64,000 bases of DNA from Sialis fuliginosa. Taxonomy: Eukaryota > Arthropoda > Insecta > Megaloptera > Sialidae. A program made the position numbers and the translations under genes. How positions within the stretch are numbered: the stretch's first letter is position 1; every line of letters starts with the position of its first letter. The DNA lies in the NCBI GenBank assembly GCA_961205875.1, contig OY540812.1, forward strand, positions 28,281,098-28,345,097. The letters run 5' to 3'. The notes under the pieces are model-generated. The model was given only the letters and a program-made list of their open reading frames with translations, had not been told where the DNA came from and made no database searches. Shown in pieces: positions 48,201 to 60,415 of the stretch.

Positions 48201-49021
48201 CCTATACCTATGAAAGTAAAAATATTGATAATTCAATGACTTAAGATTTAAAAAATGTCATTATATACCTACTTAATTTTTATTTGTACCGGGAACACAT
48301 ATCTATCGCCGAATGTTGGTCGAATTGTGTCCGAATGCTGTAATTATTTGTCTTCAATTTTTTTGTCAAATTTATTTATGAAAATTAAATTATTTATTAC
48401 ATTAGAGTTGTGCATATTTTTTCGTTCGTTATGCTCTTTATATTTCTTTTTTGTTATATTTTATTGTTCACTTCAAAATTTTAAATGGCCACTGACATTT
48501 AAAATTTTTAAAAATAATCAATAAAATATAATGTATCCATAGTTACGACATTTGCAATTAATTTAGTAAATGCTTAAAGCGCATTATATGTAAACGTATT
48601 TTATTTATTTTCTCCTCTTTAACATATCTTTTTCAAAAATCAGACACGGGTTCATGGTTGCCAATTAACCAAAGTATTTGAAAAAAATTAAAAAAATCTA
48701 ATATCGGTTTTCGTTTTGATACTTTTTTACATCAAAACTTTTTTTTTCCTTTTTTTTTCATTTTTTTTAAATCTGAAATTTGAACCTTACATTATATCAC
48801 CCAAGGAATATAAAAAAAATAATAAAAAAATTCTAACTTTTTTTTTGAAAAATTGGGGGCCCCTTGTCACCCCATTTATGAACTTTTTCAAAAAAGGCCC
48901 ACTAGTTGTTATTTTTTACCCCCAAGGAATATATATACCAAATTTCAAGGTTCTCCGATGAGTGGAAATGGTCAAAAAAATGATTATCAGTCAGTGAGGA
49001 CACTTCGTTATATATAGTAGA
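45282..49021 (-). mobile_element. Chimeric Helitron, long copy 2
   Basis: Read on the minus strand it begins TCTACTATATATAACG at 49021 and ends GCAGCTAG at 45282, between A and T of copy 3. It contains the same parts as copy 1 in the same order: hAT-like end fragment (about 47160-47225), Tigger MITE (47381-47669), tandem array (46311-46388) and doubled Helitron A (45282-46236). It lacks the family G MITE. An 86-codon frame over the Tigger MITE is identical to copy 1 and the 64-codon frame differs at two positions, so the copies parted recently. Confidence 0.9.
47381..47669. mobile_element. pogo/Tigger-type MITE inside Helitron copy 2
   Basis: Same element as 18812-19100, TA on both sides; present before the composite was copied. 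Confidence 0.8.
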
Positions 49022-49232
49022 TATACCTGGTATATAATATTAATAAATAAATATATAATTGTTAATTGTAATTAATTGTAAAAAGGATTTACGAGACAAG
49101 CTAATAATATAGAGACACTGAATTAACTTAGATGACTTTTTGAAAGACACGAGCATAAAAACCAAAAATGAAATTATTTTTAATATTCATAAAATGTTAT
49201 TTCAAATCATGTAAGCCATGTAAGTATACACA

Positions 49233-49750
49233 TCCATACTAATATTATAAATGCGAAAGTGTGTTTGTCTGTCTGTCTGTTTGTTACCTTTTCACGGCTA
49301 AACCGCTGAACTGATCTTGATGAAATTTGGCAGTGAGATAGCTTGCATTCCGAGGACAGACATAGGTTATTTCGTATCTCAAAAATTCAACCCCTAAGAA
49401 ATTGCAAGGGGGTGGAAATTTTTTTTTTTTTTAGTAATTAATATTTTACCCCCCCCCCCCCCCCCCCCGATACATATGAAGGGTTGTAAGTGGTTTTATT
49501 CGATCCGGCGGGAAAAATACCACGGGGACGGGGGTCTTAGGGGGGAAAACAACCCTCTATCTCTCATAGAGAGAGCCGAGATATTTACGATTTTGTATAA
49601 TGAAAGAACACTAAAAATAAGAAAAATTTAATATTTTACCCCCTGTCACATATGAAGGGTTGTAATTAGTTTCATTCGATCCGGCGGAAAAAATATCACG
49701 GGGATGGGGGTTTCGAAATCCACGTGAGCGAAGTCGCGGGTAGCAGCTAG
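49233..49750 (+). mobile_element. Helitron A, single unit
   Basis: From TCCATACTAATATTATAAATG to the GCAGCTAG end, 518 bp. It has the CACGTGAGCGAAGTCGCGGG hairpin region and a 20-C run at 49449-49468, where the doubled copies have short C-runs or none. Confidence 0.85.
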
Positions 49751-49879
49751 TTTATTTATAAAATTAACTGGCTGGTCAACACATGACTTTTTTATATATA
49801 ACTATAGAACATAAATTTCAGACCATAATATTTTTTATTACTAACCGTTTCAAAAATAATAAATATAAAAAAATTCGGT

Positions 49880-50350
49880 CAATACGTACTTCGTGGATTT
49901 TTTGGAGTCACTTACAAGTGCATTTTTGAGTAAGAAAAAAAATACAAAAAGGGTCATATTCTATAAATTGAGATCTACATTTTGACACCCCACACGCCTT
50001 GTTACACAACGTTTTTATTTATCTTTTATTTGCTTAAAGCCTCCTGCAGGCGTCATTTTTTATTTTGAAAAAAATAAAAAAGAGTGTCAAATTCCACTGA
50101 TTTGGTTATACATTTTGACGTGCCACATACCTTAGTATAACAAAAATATATTTTTGCCTAGCTTTAGCTCCCCTGAAAAATTATTTGTTCAAAAAAATTG
50201 TTCATCTTTTACTAGAGGGCATGATTTTACATGTTCAGTAAAAATTTCAAGTTTCTAGTTTATATAGTTTACGAGATATTTTGGACACACGGATACACGG
50301 ACGGACAACAAAGTGTGATTGAAACCCTAAAAATAACTATTACATTTAGA
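49880..50350 (+). repeat. Repeat R2, plus copy
   Basis: Contains TACGTACTTCGTGGA, GAGATCTACATTTTGACACC, CTGCAGGCG, the GAGGGCATGATTTTACATGT block and the tail ACGGACGGACAACAAAGTG. Matches 5781-6400 in reverse. Confidence 0.65.
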
Positions 50351-50734
50351 AGAAAAAAAATTATCTACAACATTGATTATTAACATTTTCTTTTATTGAG
50401 TGTAAACATTTCAAACATAATCCAAATAAATTCAAAAATTGAAAAGTGTAAACATTCGTTTCCGGTTTAGTGATTGTCATCAAAACTAGGAAGTGCACAT
50501 TTACGGTTACAGTACACATATTGTTTATATACCGACATATACACAGACGTCATTCATACGTGATTCAGGGATCCTTAAAACGTGTAAATCCTATCTATAA
50601 AAATGTGAAAAATATCATACATTCGCACAGTTATCATGGTTAGTTACAAAAGAGTAATTTCACTTATTAACATAAACTGACATTAAAAAAGTTGCACCAA
50701 TTTTCAGATTTTTTAAATTTCTATCAACTACAAA

Positions 50735-51318
50735 AAAAAAGCTTTGGGTTGGAGTGAGACCCTTTAGGTCCACACAATCAACTTCCCAACACGGTATGAT
50801 TATAACTACTTGAATACTGATTATTTATTGTTTCCATGTAGTTTATGTGAATATTTTTTTAATATGGATATGAAAAATTTTAATGGAATTGGTCAGAAAT
50901 ATGTATTATGAATATTAGTTTTCTAATATCCTAATGTCAATAATATTATTGTATTGTAGAATATTTATGCTAATTGTAAGTTTCAAGTAAATCCGATCAA
51001 AAAAACTTTACACCCCTTTTTACTCCTTTAGGGGTTGAATTTCGAAAAATCCTTTCTTTCAGATCATAATCACGTCAAGATGCTTCGATTGGTACCCCAA
51101 CGAAGTCAATAGCATTTATTATTTACGAGATTTCGTGAACGTAAAAAATGACACGCACATCCGTACATACGTACATACATACATATACACACACACACAG
51201 ATATCTTTCTGAAAATAGTGTAAATATACTATAGTGACCTTAAACCAGACAATTGTGTTGAAATTTTTGATTTTGATTTTCGGACCGATTACAATAACTT
51301 CCAATTGGGAAGTTAATA
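50735..51318 (+). mobile_element. Element R4, second copy
   Basis: Starts at GGGTTGGAGTGAGACCCTTT and continues CAACTTCCCAACACGG to CCAATTGGGAAGTTAATAA. It is shorter than 10311-11497: the CGTACATACATACATATACA-to-end block occurs once. Confidence 0.65.
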
Positions 51319-52307
51319 ACAAAGTGAACCAAACTGTCCTTTTTAAAGATAACTAGTTAAAACTGAAAAAAGTCCCCCCCCCCCCATCATTGATCTTGTA
51401 CTCAGCGGGGGCTGGTTTCGCCAACCTCTACCTACGCCTCTGTCTATAAGTTTCAATAAAAACTAACATAACATTCGTTGAACGTATTCAGAATTATTTA
51501 TGATCGATTAAATATATTTGGATATAATGTCTTTGTAGGAAAAATGAATCAGGAAAAGAAGACTGGAAGTGAGTGGTTAACAAGATGGTATAATAATCAT
51601 AAAATACAATATGTAACACTACTGGGAGGATGTGAAACCAATCTGTAGTCTATTGTACTTAAAAAGTATTTTCTTTTTCTCCTTTCGGTTTCATTCTCAA
51701 ACGTCTATTATTTATTATACAGTATTTTATTTATTTATTATCTACAAGAAGTTAACCTAGTTTTTGAGAAAGAAAATTCAGAATAACACTACAAATATGT
51801 AAGATTTTTTTATATGTAATATTGGCAGTCTTAAATATTCATATATAACACACAATTATCTTAAAATAAATAGTGTGTTCTACTCTCGGTCTATGTACAT
51901 TGATAAAGTGGGAATTATTTATTTTTCTTGAACAACCCAGTTAAAAGTTCACATTTTTAAACTACTAACAAATGGTAGGATATTTTTTTTTAATTCTAAA
52001 TAATTATTCTGTGAGTATTTAAAATCCGGTTCAATTTTTGAAAAAGGATGACAATCAGTCCTAAAATGAAAAAATATCAGACAATTGACAATTGTTTTTT
52101 TTTGTTATAATAATATTTAATTAAGATAAAATTTGGTTATTTTGCAATTTTGAAAAAAAAAAACAATAATGTGTTTTGTAACCGATTCTTACTTAATTTA
52201 AGTGAACTTGCTCTATAAATATGAATACTATCTATAATAAATAATTTGCAGATATTGCGGCTCATATTATAATTTTTAATACAGTATTTACTTCTAAATA
52301 AAATGGC
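51319..52307. other. AT-rich stretch without a recognised gene
   Basis: A C-run near 51375 and GGCTGGTTTCGCCAAC near 51409 are the only GC-rich spots. No gene recognised. Confidence 0.45.
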
Positions 52308-53571
52308 CAAGTACGTGTTGGGCACGTACATGACAGGGTTCCGTAGTCATTCTCACCACGATTTATAAAAAAGAGTAGTTTACATTTTTTTCATGAACTA
52401 TTTTTGCTACAGTGTTCGCTATAATTTTCATTGAAAATACTATAATTAAAAACTACATTCTGAAATCTTTTCAAATTTTTTGAATCGATAGCTTAGAAAT
52501 TAGAGTTGGAGGGGGGGGCGCTCTGACAATAACATTGAAAAGCAAATATATCGTGACTGAAGTGTTAAAATCAAAAATACCTTAAACTTTTTTTATTGTA
52601 GGTATTTTAGGACACCTATCCAAAGACGAACGACTCAATGAAGAAGTGTAAAAAAATTTTTGAGTAGGTACATTTTTCATTCTATGCAAGAGGGGTCTAA
52701 AAAATTATTTTTTCAAAAATTTCGTAATTTCTGTTTTTGAGTCACCAATCTACGTCTGTCTGTCTGTCCGTTAGTACGCTTATAACTCGAGAACCACTTA
52801 TCCGATTTACGTGTGTTCATTCATAAATTATGTTATCTGGTCAAGTTATAGGATATATTTTGTTACGTTAGGTAAGATAAGGAATAAGCAGTGACGTAAA
52901 TAGTAAATCAAGTCGGAAAAAAGTTTGCCGCCAGCGCGCTCTTTTGTAAAAGGCTGCCTAGACCGTTAAATATTGAACAAAATAATGTAGTTAAGAATTG
53001 TGTAGAATCAAAAGATCTATAATAAAGTCTGCGTTACCATATATGTAACTTTTATATCTAAACCACAATGTCTGCTTTTATGTTAAAAAGAAAATTAAAA
53101 ATGTTTGGCTTCTGTTTACGTGGACTTATGACCTGCAAAACATTAATCATTATCGAAATAAATTATTTCATCTTCATAAGTACTCAATATTGACATAATT
53201 TGCACTTTACTGCATCCAATTTGGTCTTTTAGTTTAGGAAATAACTTTAAATATGTTATATACGGTTAACTGTTATTAATAATGCGCAAACTAAAGAACA
53301 AGTGCCGCATCTCGGCCACCATTCGGACTCCCTCGGCTGTTTCGCTCTGATTCGTTTTTGTTATTACAATAATAACTAATCGTGTTTGTACTTAATTCAA
53401 CTATATTTTTCAAAAATCCTAAACTATTCCGTAGTCGGTACAGCTAGTAGTTATATAAATGAGAGAATGGAAGGGTTGTGACATACAGACAGATGTATGC
53501 ACGGACGGATGGACAGAGCGAAACTATAAGGGTTCCTACTATTTTTCTATGAAACCCTAAAAAGTTGACAA
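52308..53571 (+). repeat. Repeat R5 interrupted by a Helitron C relative
   Basis: Begins GGCCAAGTACGTGTTGGGCA and GGGTTCCGTAGTCATT, and ends with GGACGGATGGACAGAGCGAAACT and GAAACCCTAAAA. In between, about 52752-53447, lies a segment with GTCTGTCTGTCTGTCCGTTAG, CTCGAGAACCACTTATCCGA and a terminal ACAGCTAG, a diverged Helitron C that has lost the terminal hairpin. Confidence 0.6.
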
Positions 53572-55660
53572 TTCAAAATTTTAAGGGATGTGTATTTTAT
53601 GGCCAAGCCGTGTTTGTTATCTCTTTTGTTGAATTTACAAAAATAATTAGATTTTCTATTACTTACTTTTATCTGAACAGATAATTTTCACTTTACGAGT
53701 AAACTTCAGGAACAAATTAACTAAAGCGAGACATATACCTACAATAAATAAACATATATATCTTAAGAATTATTTACAAATTATAAGGAAAGTATATTTT
53801 ATTTTATAGAAGTCTTTTGAGACATCCGGAATCGCTGATGTAGAAATTATTTTTTTTAACACCCACTAATTTTTGTTTTACTCTTAGCTGCGCTTGAACA
53901 AAATGTAATTATAATGTAAATTTGGCATTTGATATAATAGTCCCCTCATTCTGTCTGCGTATTGACGAAGCGACAGTCATTGACGTTTTTTAATTATCTC
54001 ATTAACAATTTAACGCCACTCTAATAATATAATTAAAATTAGCGTATTGAATACAATAATTAACAAACGCTAGTTAGCGTTTTTTGATTTTAATGTAATA
54101 ATAGAAAGTGGACTGAACAGCAAAAATAAAATACATTTTACTGGAGTCATATAATCGAAATTTTCTAGTGAACAAAAAATCTCTCATTATAGGGACTTTT
54201 TGGTTTTGAGGGATCAAGAGAAGTAAATATCTGAGTTTGTCGACAAATCCGTCTTCTACGCGGTACTTTTTTAACGACTTTTCCGGAAAATCGGCAATTT
54301 TTCCTGTTTGCGGTTAGGTTTTTCGCAAATATCTTGGTTTCTAGTAGATCAATATCGACCAAAAAAATAGAGTCACTCGATCTACAGGGGGTGGAACACT
54401 ATAATTTAATTTATAACCCCAAAAAAAATTACAAACTGCGTATTATAAACGCTTTCTGTAGGGTATTCATTTGAAATGACAGTTGTATGGTATATTTATA
54501 AATTATTTAGCATATACCCTCGTAGAAATCAGTGGTCCAAAAGCAGTAGTTATTGGTGTCCACCGTAGAATGGATAGAGCCTTTACATTTTTATAAATAA
54601 TAATATGAACACTGAGACATAATTCTTTATTATAAGTCGTACGAAACATATAATATAATAAATATACTATAGAAATTTTTCACCTGACCAGTTCAAGAAA
54701 TAATTTTATGAGTTTTCATATTTTTTCATACAACAATTTTCAATTTCATTCGACTAATTTTTCAGATACCTACAGACAAATCAAAATTTCATTGACAACC
54801 TGTTTTTTGCATTCTGAGTATTTTAAAATGCAAAGAATTTCCATATTTCAACAAAAAACAATACTTTTCTTCTCTGTACTATAATGAAAAATAAAGTCTC
54901 TAAAAACAATGAAAATTATCAAAAAATAAATCAAAGAAAACAATTACGTTATTTGATGAAAGAAAAATGAATAATACTTGAGTTTTGTTACAAGTTAATT
55001 AGGGCAAAGTTAAAAATGCAAAATCACCTCCGTGCGGGACTATTAAATGCATTATATTCAAATTACGGTTACCATTTCAACGAAGCGTGTGCATATTGGA
55101 CTCGTAAATCGCGACCCTGCCAAGCACCTCAGATTTTCCGCTCGACTGAGACAGTTGTTTCGACTACATAAATTCTTGAAATTCAAGATGCTTCATCGTT
55201 CTACAGTTCGGATTGTTAACATCAAAGTAAATGTTTGATATTTTGTGACATTTTATTGTTTTCGATGTCTGTCTTCATTGTTTTAACCCGATCATGGTTT
55301 AACCCGGGACCTGTCGCGTCCATGTCACCAAAATAATGCTAGAAATATATAACATTAGAATTTACATATAAGTAAGAAATCTGGATCGATATAATTTAAA
55401 CCGTTATGAAGTTATGACGGTTAAATCTAACTTTTTTCTTCACTGCTCTGCCTTCCGATGTGATAGTGTGATAATATATGGTTTATGATACTTCTGAGGG
55501 TATATACTCTTTCTAGAAATCAAAACACTTTTCAAATCGGACGATTCCTTAATAGTAGGATATTCCATTCACAAAAAATAAACTCGACATAGTTTTTAAA
55601 GAAAATATCACTCAATGCTTGAATTTTCCATGTCACTTTATAAACCCACTTTACTAATAG
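53572..55660. other. No recognised gene
   Basis: Open frames at 54165-54362 (minus; KVVKKVPRRRRICRQTQ) and 55047-55238 (plus; AKHLRFSARLRQLFRLHKF) sit in slightly GC-richer DNA but lack decisive splice sites and are not recognised. TTAACCCGATCATGG near 55284 resembles the piggyBac-like end at 22701. Confidence 0.4.
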
Positions 55661-56155
55661 CACAGCTGCACAAAAAAAATGCGGAGCCAAAAAAGCGACC
55701 TTTATAGCAATGTAGTAGGTCGAGTATAGTCGAAATCTAATTTTTTTGAATTTTTTGCTTACCTGGAAAAATTCAACTTAAACTCAATATTCAAGCTCGA
55801 ATAAAAAAAAAGGTAGGTGATCAAAAAATTCAAAAAAATTGGATTTCGCCTATGCTCGATCAATACTACCATGCTATATAGTAGGGTTGTTAGGGATATG
55901 ACATATCGGTTACGGATACGGATAAGGATATATTTTTTTCTTGGTTTCGGTTTCGAATACGGATATGGATTTTTTTCTTTCTTGGTTTCGGTTTCGGATA
56001 CGGATATGGATATTTTTTTTCCTTAGTTTCGGTTTCGGATACGGATAGGGATATTTTGCCCCCTTGAGTTTCGGATATGGATACGGATACGGATATTTTT
56101 TAATTTTTTTTTTGTATTTTTCAGCCCGTAGTATAGTTTTTGTTGAAATTCGATA

Positions 56156-56331
56156 CAGTCGAAAATTTCGAAATCGGTTATAACGATATCGTTTAATACA
56201 ACATATCGGTTTTAACGATCAAAATAAAAGTTCCGAGTGAATCCCATATATGGTAATTGCCTAGTTCCCGGTTTTTACGACTTAATATGACTGGTCCCCT
56301 AGATGTCGTTATATCTGATTTAGACTCTCTG
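56156..56331. mobile_element. Tigger-like MITE inside the hAT element
   Basis: CAGTCGAAAATTTCG ... TATAACGATATCG on the left and GTCGTTATATCTGATTTAG ... CTCTCTG on the right are diverged inverted ends; TA lies at both sides (56154-56155, 56332-56333). Confidence 0.55.
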
Positions 56332-56480
56332 TATATTCCTTTTACTTATAATCTATAAAAATTTACATTTCTAGCTATCTGTCTAATTTCCAGATTTAAA
56401 TAATATAAGTAATTTTTTGTGACAACAATAAAACTAATTCTAATAAAATTGAAATATGATGATAAAAATGATATAATAAA

Positions 56481-57457
56481 ACGGCCAAGTGCGTGTTGGG
56501 CACGCACATGATAGGTTTCCGTAGTCATTACGATTTATAAACAAGAGTTATTTCAACGGACGCTCTGATAACGACATTTAAATGCAAATATATCGTGACT
56601 GAAGGGTTAAAATCAAAAGGTCATATAACATTTTTTGTTGCATTTTAGGAGACTTATCTAAAGATACCCCACTCAATGGGGTAAGTGAAAAAAAATTTGA
56701 GTACAATTTTTAGTCTATGGGAGGGGAGTCCAAAATAATTTTGACAGTGTTCGTTCTAATTTTCAGTGGAAGTGCTAATTAAAAGCTACATTTTTGAATT
56801 TTTTCAGATTTTTTGAATAAATAGTTTAGAAATTAAGGGGGGGGGGGACTCTCTGATAACGACATTTAAATGCAAATATGTCGTGACTGAAGGATTAAAA
56901 TCAAAAGATGATATAACATTTTTTGTTGCATTTTAGGAGACCTATCCAATGACCACCCATTCAATGGGTTAAGTGAAAAAAAAATGTGAGTTCACTTTTC
57001 AGTCTATGGGAGAGGAGTCCAAAATAATTTTGACAGTGTTCGTTATAATTTTCAGTGAAAGTGCTAATTAAAAGCTACATTTTTGAATTTTTTCAGATTT
57101 TTTAAATTGATAGTTTAGAAATTATGGGGGGGCGCTTTTATTCCGACTTTGAACGCAAATATATCGTGACTGAAGGGTTAAAATCAAAATGTCATATTAC
57201 ATTTTTTATTGCATTTTAGGAGACCTATCTAAAGACATCACACTTAATGGATTAAGTGAACATTTTTTTTTTAAATACTTTTCAGTCTATGGAAAAGGGG
57301 TCCAAAAAAAATTTTTTTTTTTAAATATTATCATTTCTATTTTTGGGTTATCAGTCTTCGTCCGTATACCAAATTTCATCTTAATCGGCTTAAAAATTTT
57401 GTGGACGGACGGACAGACGGAAATAGCGAAACTAGTTTTCTACGGAAACCTAAAAAT
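56481..57457 (+). repeat. Repeat R5 with an internal tandem expansion
   Basis: Starts GGCCAAGTGCGTGTTGGGCA and ends GACGGACAGACGGAAATAGC, ACGGAAACCTAAAA. A unit containing ATCGTGACTGAAGG, a CATTTTTTGTTGCATTTTAGGAGA-like block and CAGTCTATGG recurs at 56593, 56881 and 57164, periods 288 and 283 bp, with the last unit grading into the end. A 100-codon frame (57189-57491) is made by the last unit and is not a gene. Confidence 0.7.
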
Positions 57458-57735
57458 TGATGTTTCATTTACAATTTTTAAAAATTTTTGAGTAGATTTA
57501 AGAAAAAGTGATTATTGCAAATTTATTTAAAAAATCATCTGTTATAATCTATGGTAGCGAATTTAAAAATAGAGACTAAATAAAAGTACATGATACGCCA
57601 ATTAAATTTCAGGCGGTAAATACAAATTTATAATCTGCTCGTATGTTTTGTTTGTGTCTCGAGGCTTGGGGCAACAAGTAGGAAACTATCCGAAATAATA
57701 TCCGAAATAATCATTTCGGATACGGATTCGGTTTC

Positions 57736-57858
57736 GGAGTTCAGAATCTAATTATTTCGGTTACGGTTTCGGTTTCGGAGTTCAGAATTTAATTATTTCG
57801 GTTACGGTTTCGGTTTCGGAGTTCAGAATTTAATTATTTCGGATACGGTTTCGGTTTC
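57736..57858. repeat. 41-bp tandem repeat in the hAT arm
   Basis: Three consecutive units starting GGAGTTCAGAAT and ending GGTTTCGGTTTC at 57736, 57777 and 57818, with a partial fourth at 57859. Confidence 0.85.
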
Positions 57859-58113
57859 GGAGGTCAAATCTTTTCGGATATTCGATAGTTTCGGTTTCGG
57901 ATACGGAGCTCCGTAACATCCCTACTATATAGATCACTTTTTTGGTATCCCCACCCTTTTTTTGAAAAAAATTAACCTAAGCCCAAAATTCGAGCTCAAA
58001 TATAAAAAAACTGGTAAGCAGAAAATTCAAAAAATTCGGATTTCGACTATACTCGACCAATACTACAATAGGTCGCTTTTTTTGCTCCGCACATTTTTTT
58101 TTGTGTAGCTGTG

Positions 58114-60415
58114 TAATCTATAGAATCGCAAAAAAATTAAATATTAAGTTCAAAAATAAATTAAGCATTTAACAATGAAGTATCTTCATCAGAGCAAGCC
58201 CGCTACCGGAACAATATTGTTTTAAGTCTATTTTTCATGTTCAACTTCCTTCTCACATTTTCATCCCTTTTTGTGAATTTCGAGTAGTTACTAATTAGAA
58301 ATTAATAATATATCATTAATTATTCTTTTTAATTTAAGAAATTCTTCGAGTGTTCGTTTCAAAGACAATTATATGTTTATAAAAGTTAAAAAATGCACCC
58401 AAACTCTTTTAACATGTTAATATCGCTCTGGTTTTTTCATTTATTAATTAAAAGCATATTTTATTTTAATTTATTTCTATTCGTGTACAAAATTTCAAGA
58501 AATTAACCATAAAAAATATCTCCCCTTTGGAACTATCACAGAAATTACCATTGGTGCTCACAGCATTTCAGTTTAGAGGAGAGATAATTGTATTTTAGTA
58601 TTTTGGGGACGAATTTATTAATTTTTTCTTGGAGAATACGATTCGAATCTGCAATACAAAATAGGGGCTCCCATTAAAAAAATGAACTTTAATTTAAAAA
58701 ATAACTGATATTGCGTCATGTGATATATGTCCCTCTTTAAACTTTTTAAATTATCTCGAAAACATTTTTCTCTATCTTGCTTTTTTTTTTAATATTAGCC
58801 TAGGGCGATTAAAATGGAACAACCTGTATATTGTATATATCTTAAAATATAAATATGCTTAAAAACATTTTTTATATTTATACATAAAAAATATTTGATA
58901 TTTCAAATATAAATATTTGATCCCCATATTACACATCATTACATTTGAAATTGGATACTGTATATCTGAAATAAATTTTATGAATCCTGACTACATAAAA
59001 TTTATGATCATTAAAAACATATCGACCAATCATTTGGTTCGGCTGATGCGGTGGGAACAATAATATATTACTTCAGTTATAGTTTGAGCCATATGGCAAA
59101 TCTAATAATACATTATGCCATCCACGTTTTATAGCAGTTATTTTATTTTCCATTTTTTATATAAATACATATAAAATCATATAATATTATGGGAAGCAGT
59201 TTATTTCGGCAAATGTAAATTTAATTTAATTTTAACAATATAACGAAATTTCTTTACTCTATAACTTCGGTTAAAATGTCCATATATCAAAAAGATTTAA
59301 AAAAAAATTAAAGCTAAAAATCTCTAATTTTCAATGATTTTTTGTTTGTAGATAGAAAGTATAAAAATATTTTTTAGCCAAATCTTTTGGTGCCATTTGA
59401 TAGAATAGAGTTACAACTTCAAAAAATATACCTATATATTTTTTTTTACTCCAGAGCAATTCGATATTAAGTATTTCGAACCAAAATCGATAAAAAAAGA
59501 ACACTTATGGAATCAATACAGTGTCTGTCTGTCTGACACATATGGTTTAAAATTACTTAACTGCTGATATTTTGCATAATTATAATAAATAGTATGAGTA
59601 ATAAAAAAGTGTTTGACAATTTTTAAGGGAGGTAAAAATTTTTTTTTCTCAATCATAGCGAGTGAGGTATAAAATGGTAGCGTACTATTAAAGGAATTTG
59701 AATATGTAAAATCGTAAAAATATATTATTTCCTGACTAAAAAAAATAAAATTTATAGAGATTTCTTCGAAATGAATTCGAAATTAGAATATAGGCAAACG
59801 ATAATATTTAAACTAATCTAAATTAGATCTTTACTATTTTAAAGGTTTAAGTCTACTGTACGGAACACTAATACGCAAAGCTCGATTCGCACTTGACAAA
59901 TTAATATTTTTTTCTAAAATATTATTCTGACGATGATTCTGTGAATCAAAAGCTCGCATTTTCTTTTATCTTCATTAAGTTCTAACGTTTAGAGTTTAGA
60001 CAGTTATTTATTTTAACTACCTATACTTTCTTAAGTATATAAATAAAATATAATATAAATAAAATATAATAAAAATATAAAAGTAACGTATTTTCAAAAG
60101 ACTAAAATTCGAATAAATCACTAATAACTCTTTCTCTCAAATAACTTGTACAGGAATTTATTATATTGATATCAAAGATTGTAGTGTTTTCAAAATGACG
60201 AACTGTTCAAAGAAACAGTTTCACTTTGATTAGCGAGAAGATGTTGGCGAGATGGGAGGGGGGGAAGCACAAAAAGATGGTAAATTAACCATCAGACAAA
60301 GGAGTGTCTTCCATTTGTCTTTTGATGCAAACAATAAATGATCATCAACATTTTAGTAAAAAGACGTTATTGTCAAATAGTATTTCCATTGTAAAACTCG
60401 GTTTTGAGTATTCAC
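58114..60415. other. AT-rich stretch with an old element end
   Basis: GGGCGATTAAAATGGAACAACCTGTA near 58803 looks like the right end of a TACAGGNTG-type element (compare 37330), without a clear partner. Nothing else is recognised. Confidence 0.4.

Larger units (their letters stand above)
44238..49750 (+). mobile_element. Chimeric Helitron, short copy 3, split by copy 2
   Basis: 5' part 44238-45281 begins TCTACTATATATAACG after A. The element resumes at 49022 with sequence matching copy 1 around 18500-18670 (GAAAGACACGAGCA and ACCAAAAATGAAATTATTTT), then a single Helitron A unit from 49233 to the CTAG at 49747-49750. Without the insertion it is about 1.77 kb. It lacks the long middle part (Tigger MITE, tandem array) of the long copies, and Helitron A joins at a different internal point than in them. 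Confidence 0.85.
55882..57924. mobile_element. hAT element inside the fold-back
   Basis: Perfect 8-bp duplication CTATATAG (55874-55881, 57925-57932). Ends TAGGGTTGTTAGGG and, inverted, TAGGGATGTTACGGA. Both subterminal parts are built of TTTCGGTTTCGGATACGGA-like words. The 2-kb interior is filled with other repeats and has no transposase. Confidence 0.85.
55661..58113. mobile_element. Outer fold-back element of a three-level nest
   Basis: Left CACAGCTGCACAAAAAAAAT, a GCGGAGC word and GTCGAGTATAGTCGAAATC are mirrored on the right by GATTTCGACTATACTCGAC, GCTCCGCAC and GTGTAGCTGTG. The left arm itself folds back (ATTTTTTTGAATTTTTTGC against AAAAAATTCAAAAAAATTGG near 55825). Target duplication unclear. 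Confidence 0.7.

Noticed and set aside
55817-56026. Arg/Gly/Tyr-repeat frame (RLRIRIRIYFFLGFGFEYGYG) as a repeat protein
   Set aside because: It is translation of the GGATACGGATA/TTTCGG words of a hAT subterminal region.
57189-57491. 100-codon plus frame as a gene
   Set aside because: Created by the last unit of a tandem repeat inside R5 and includes its GGACGGACAGACGG tail.
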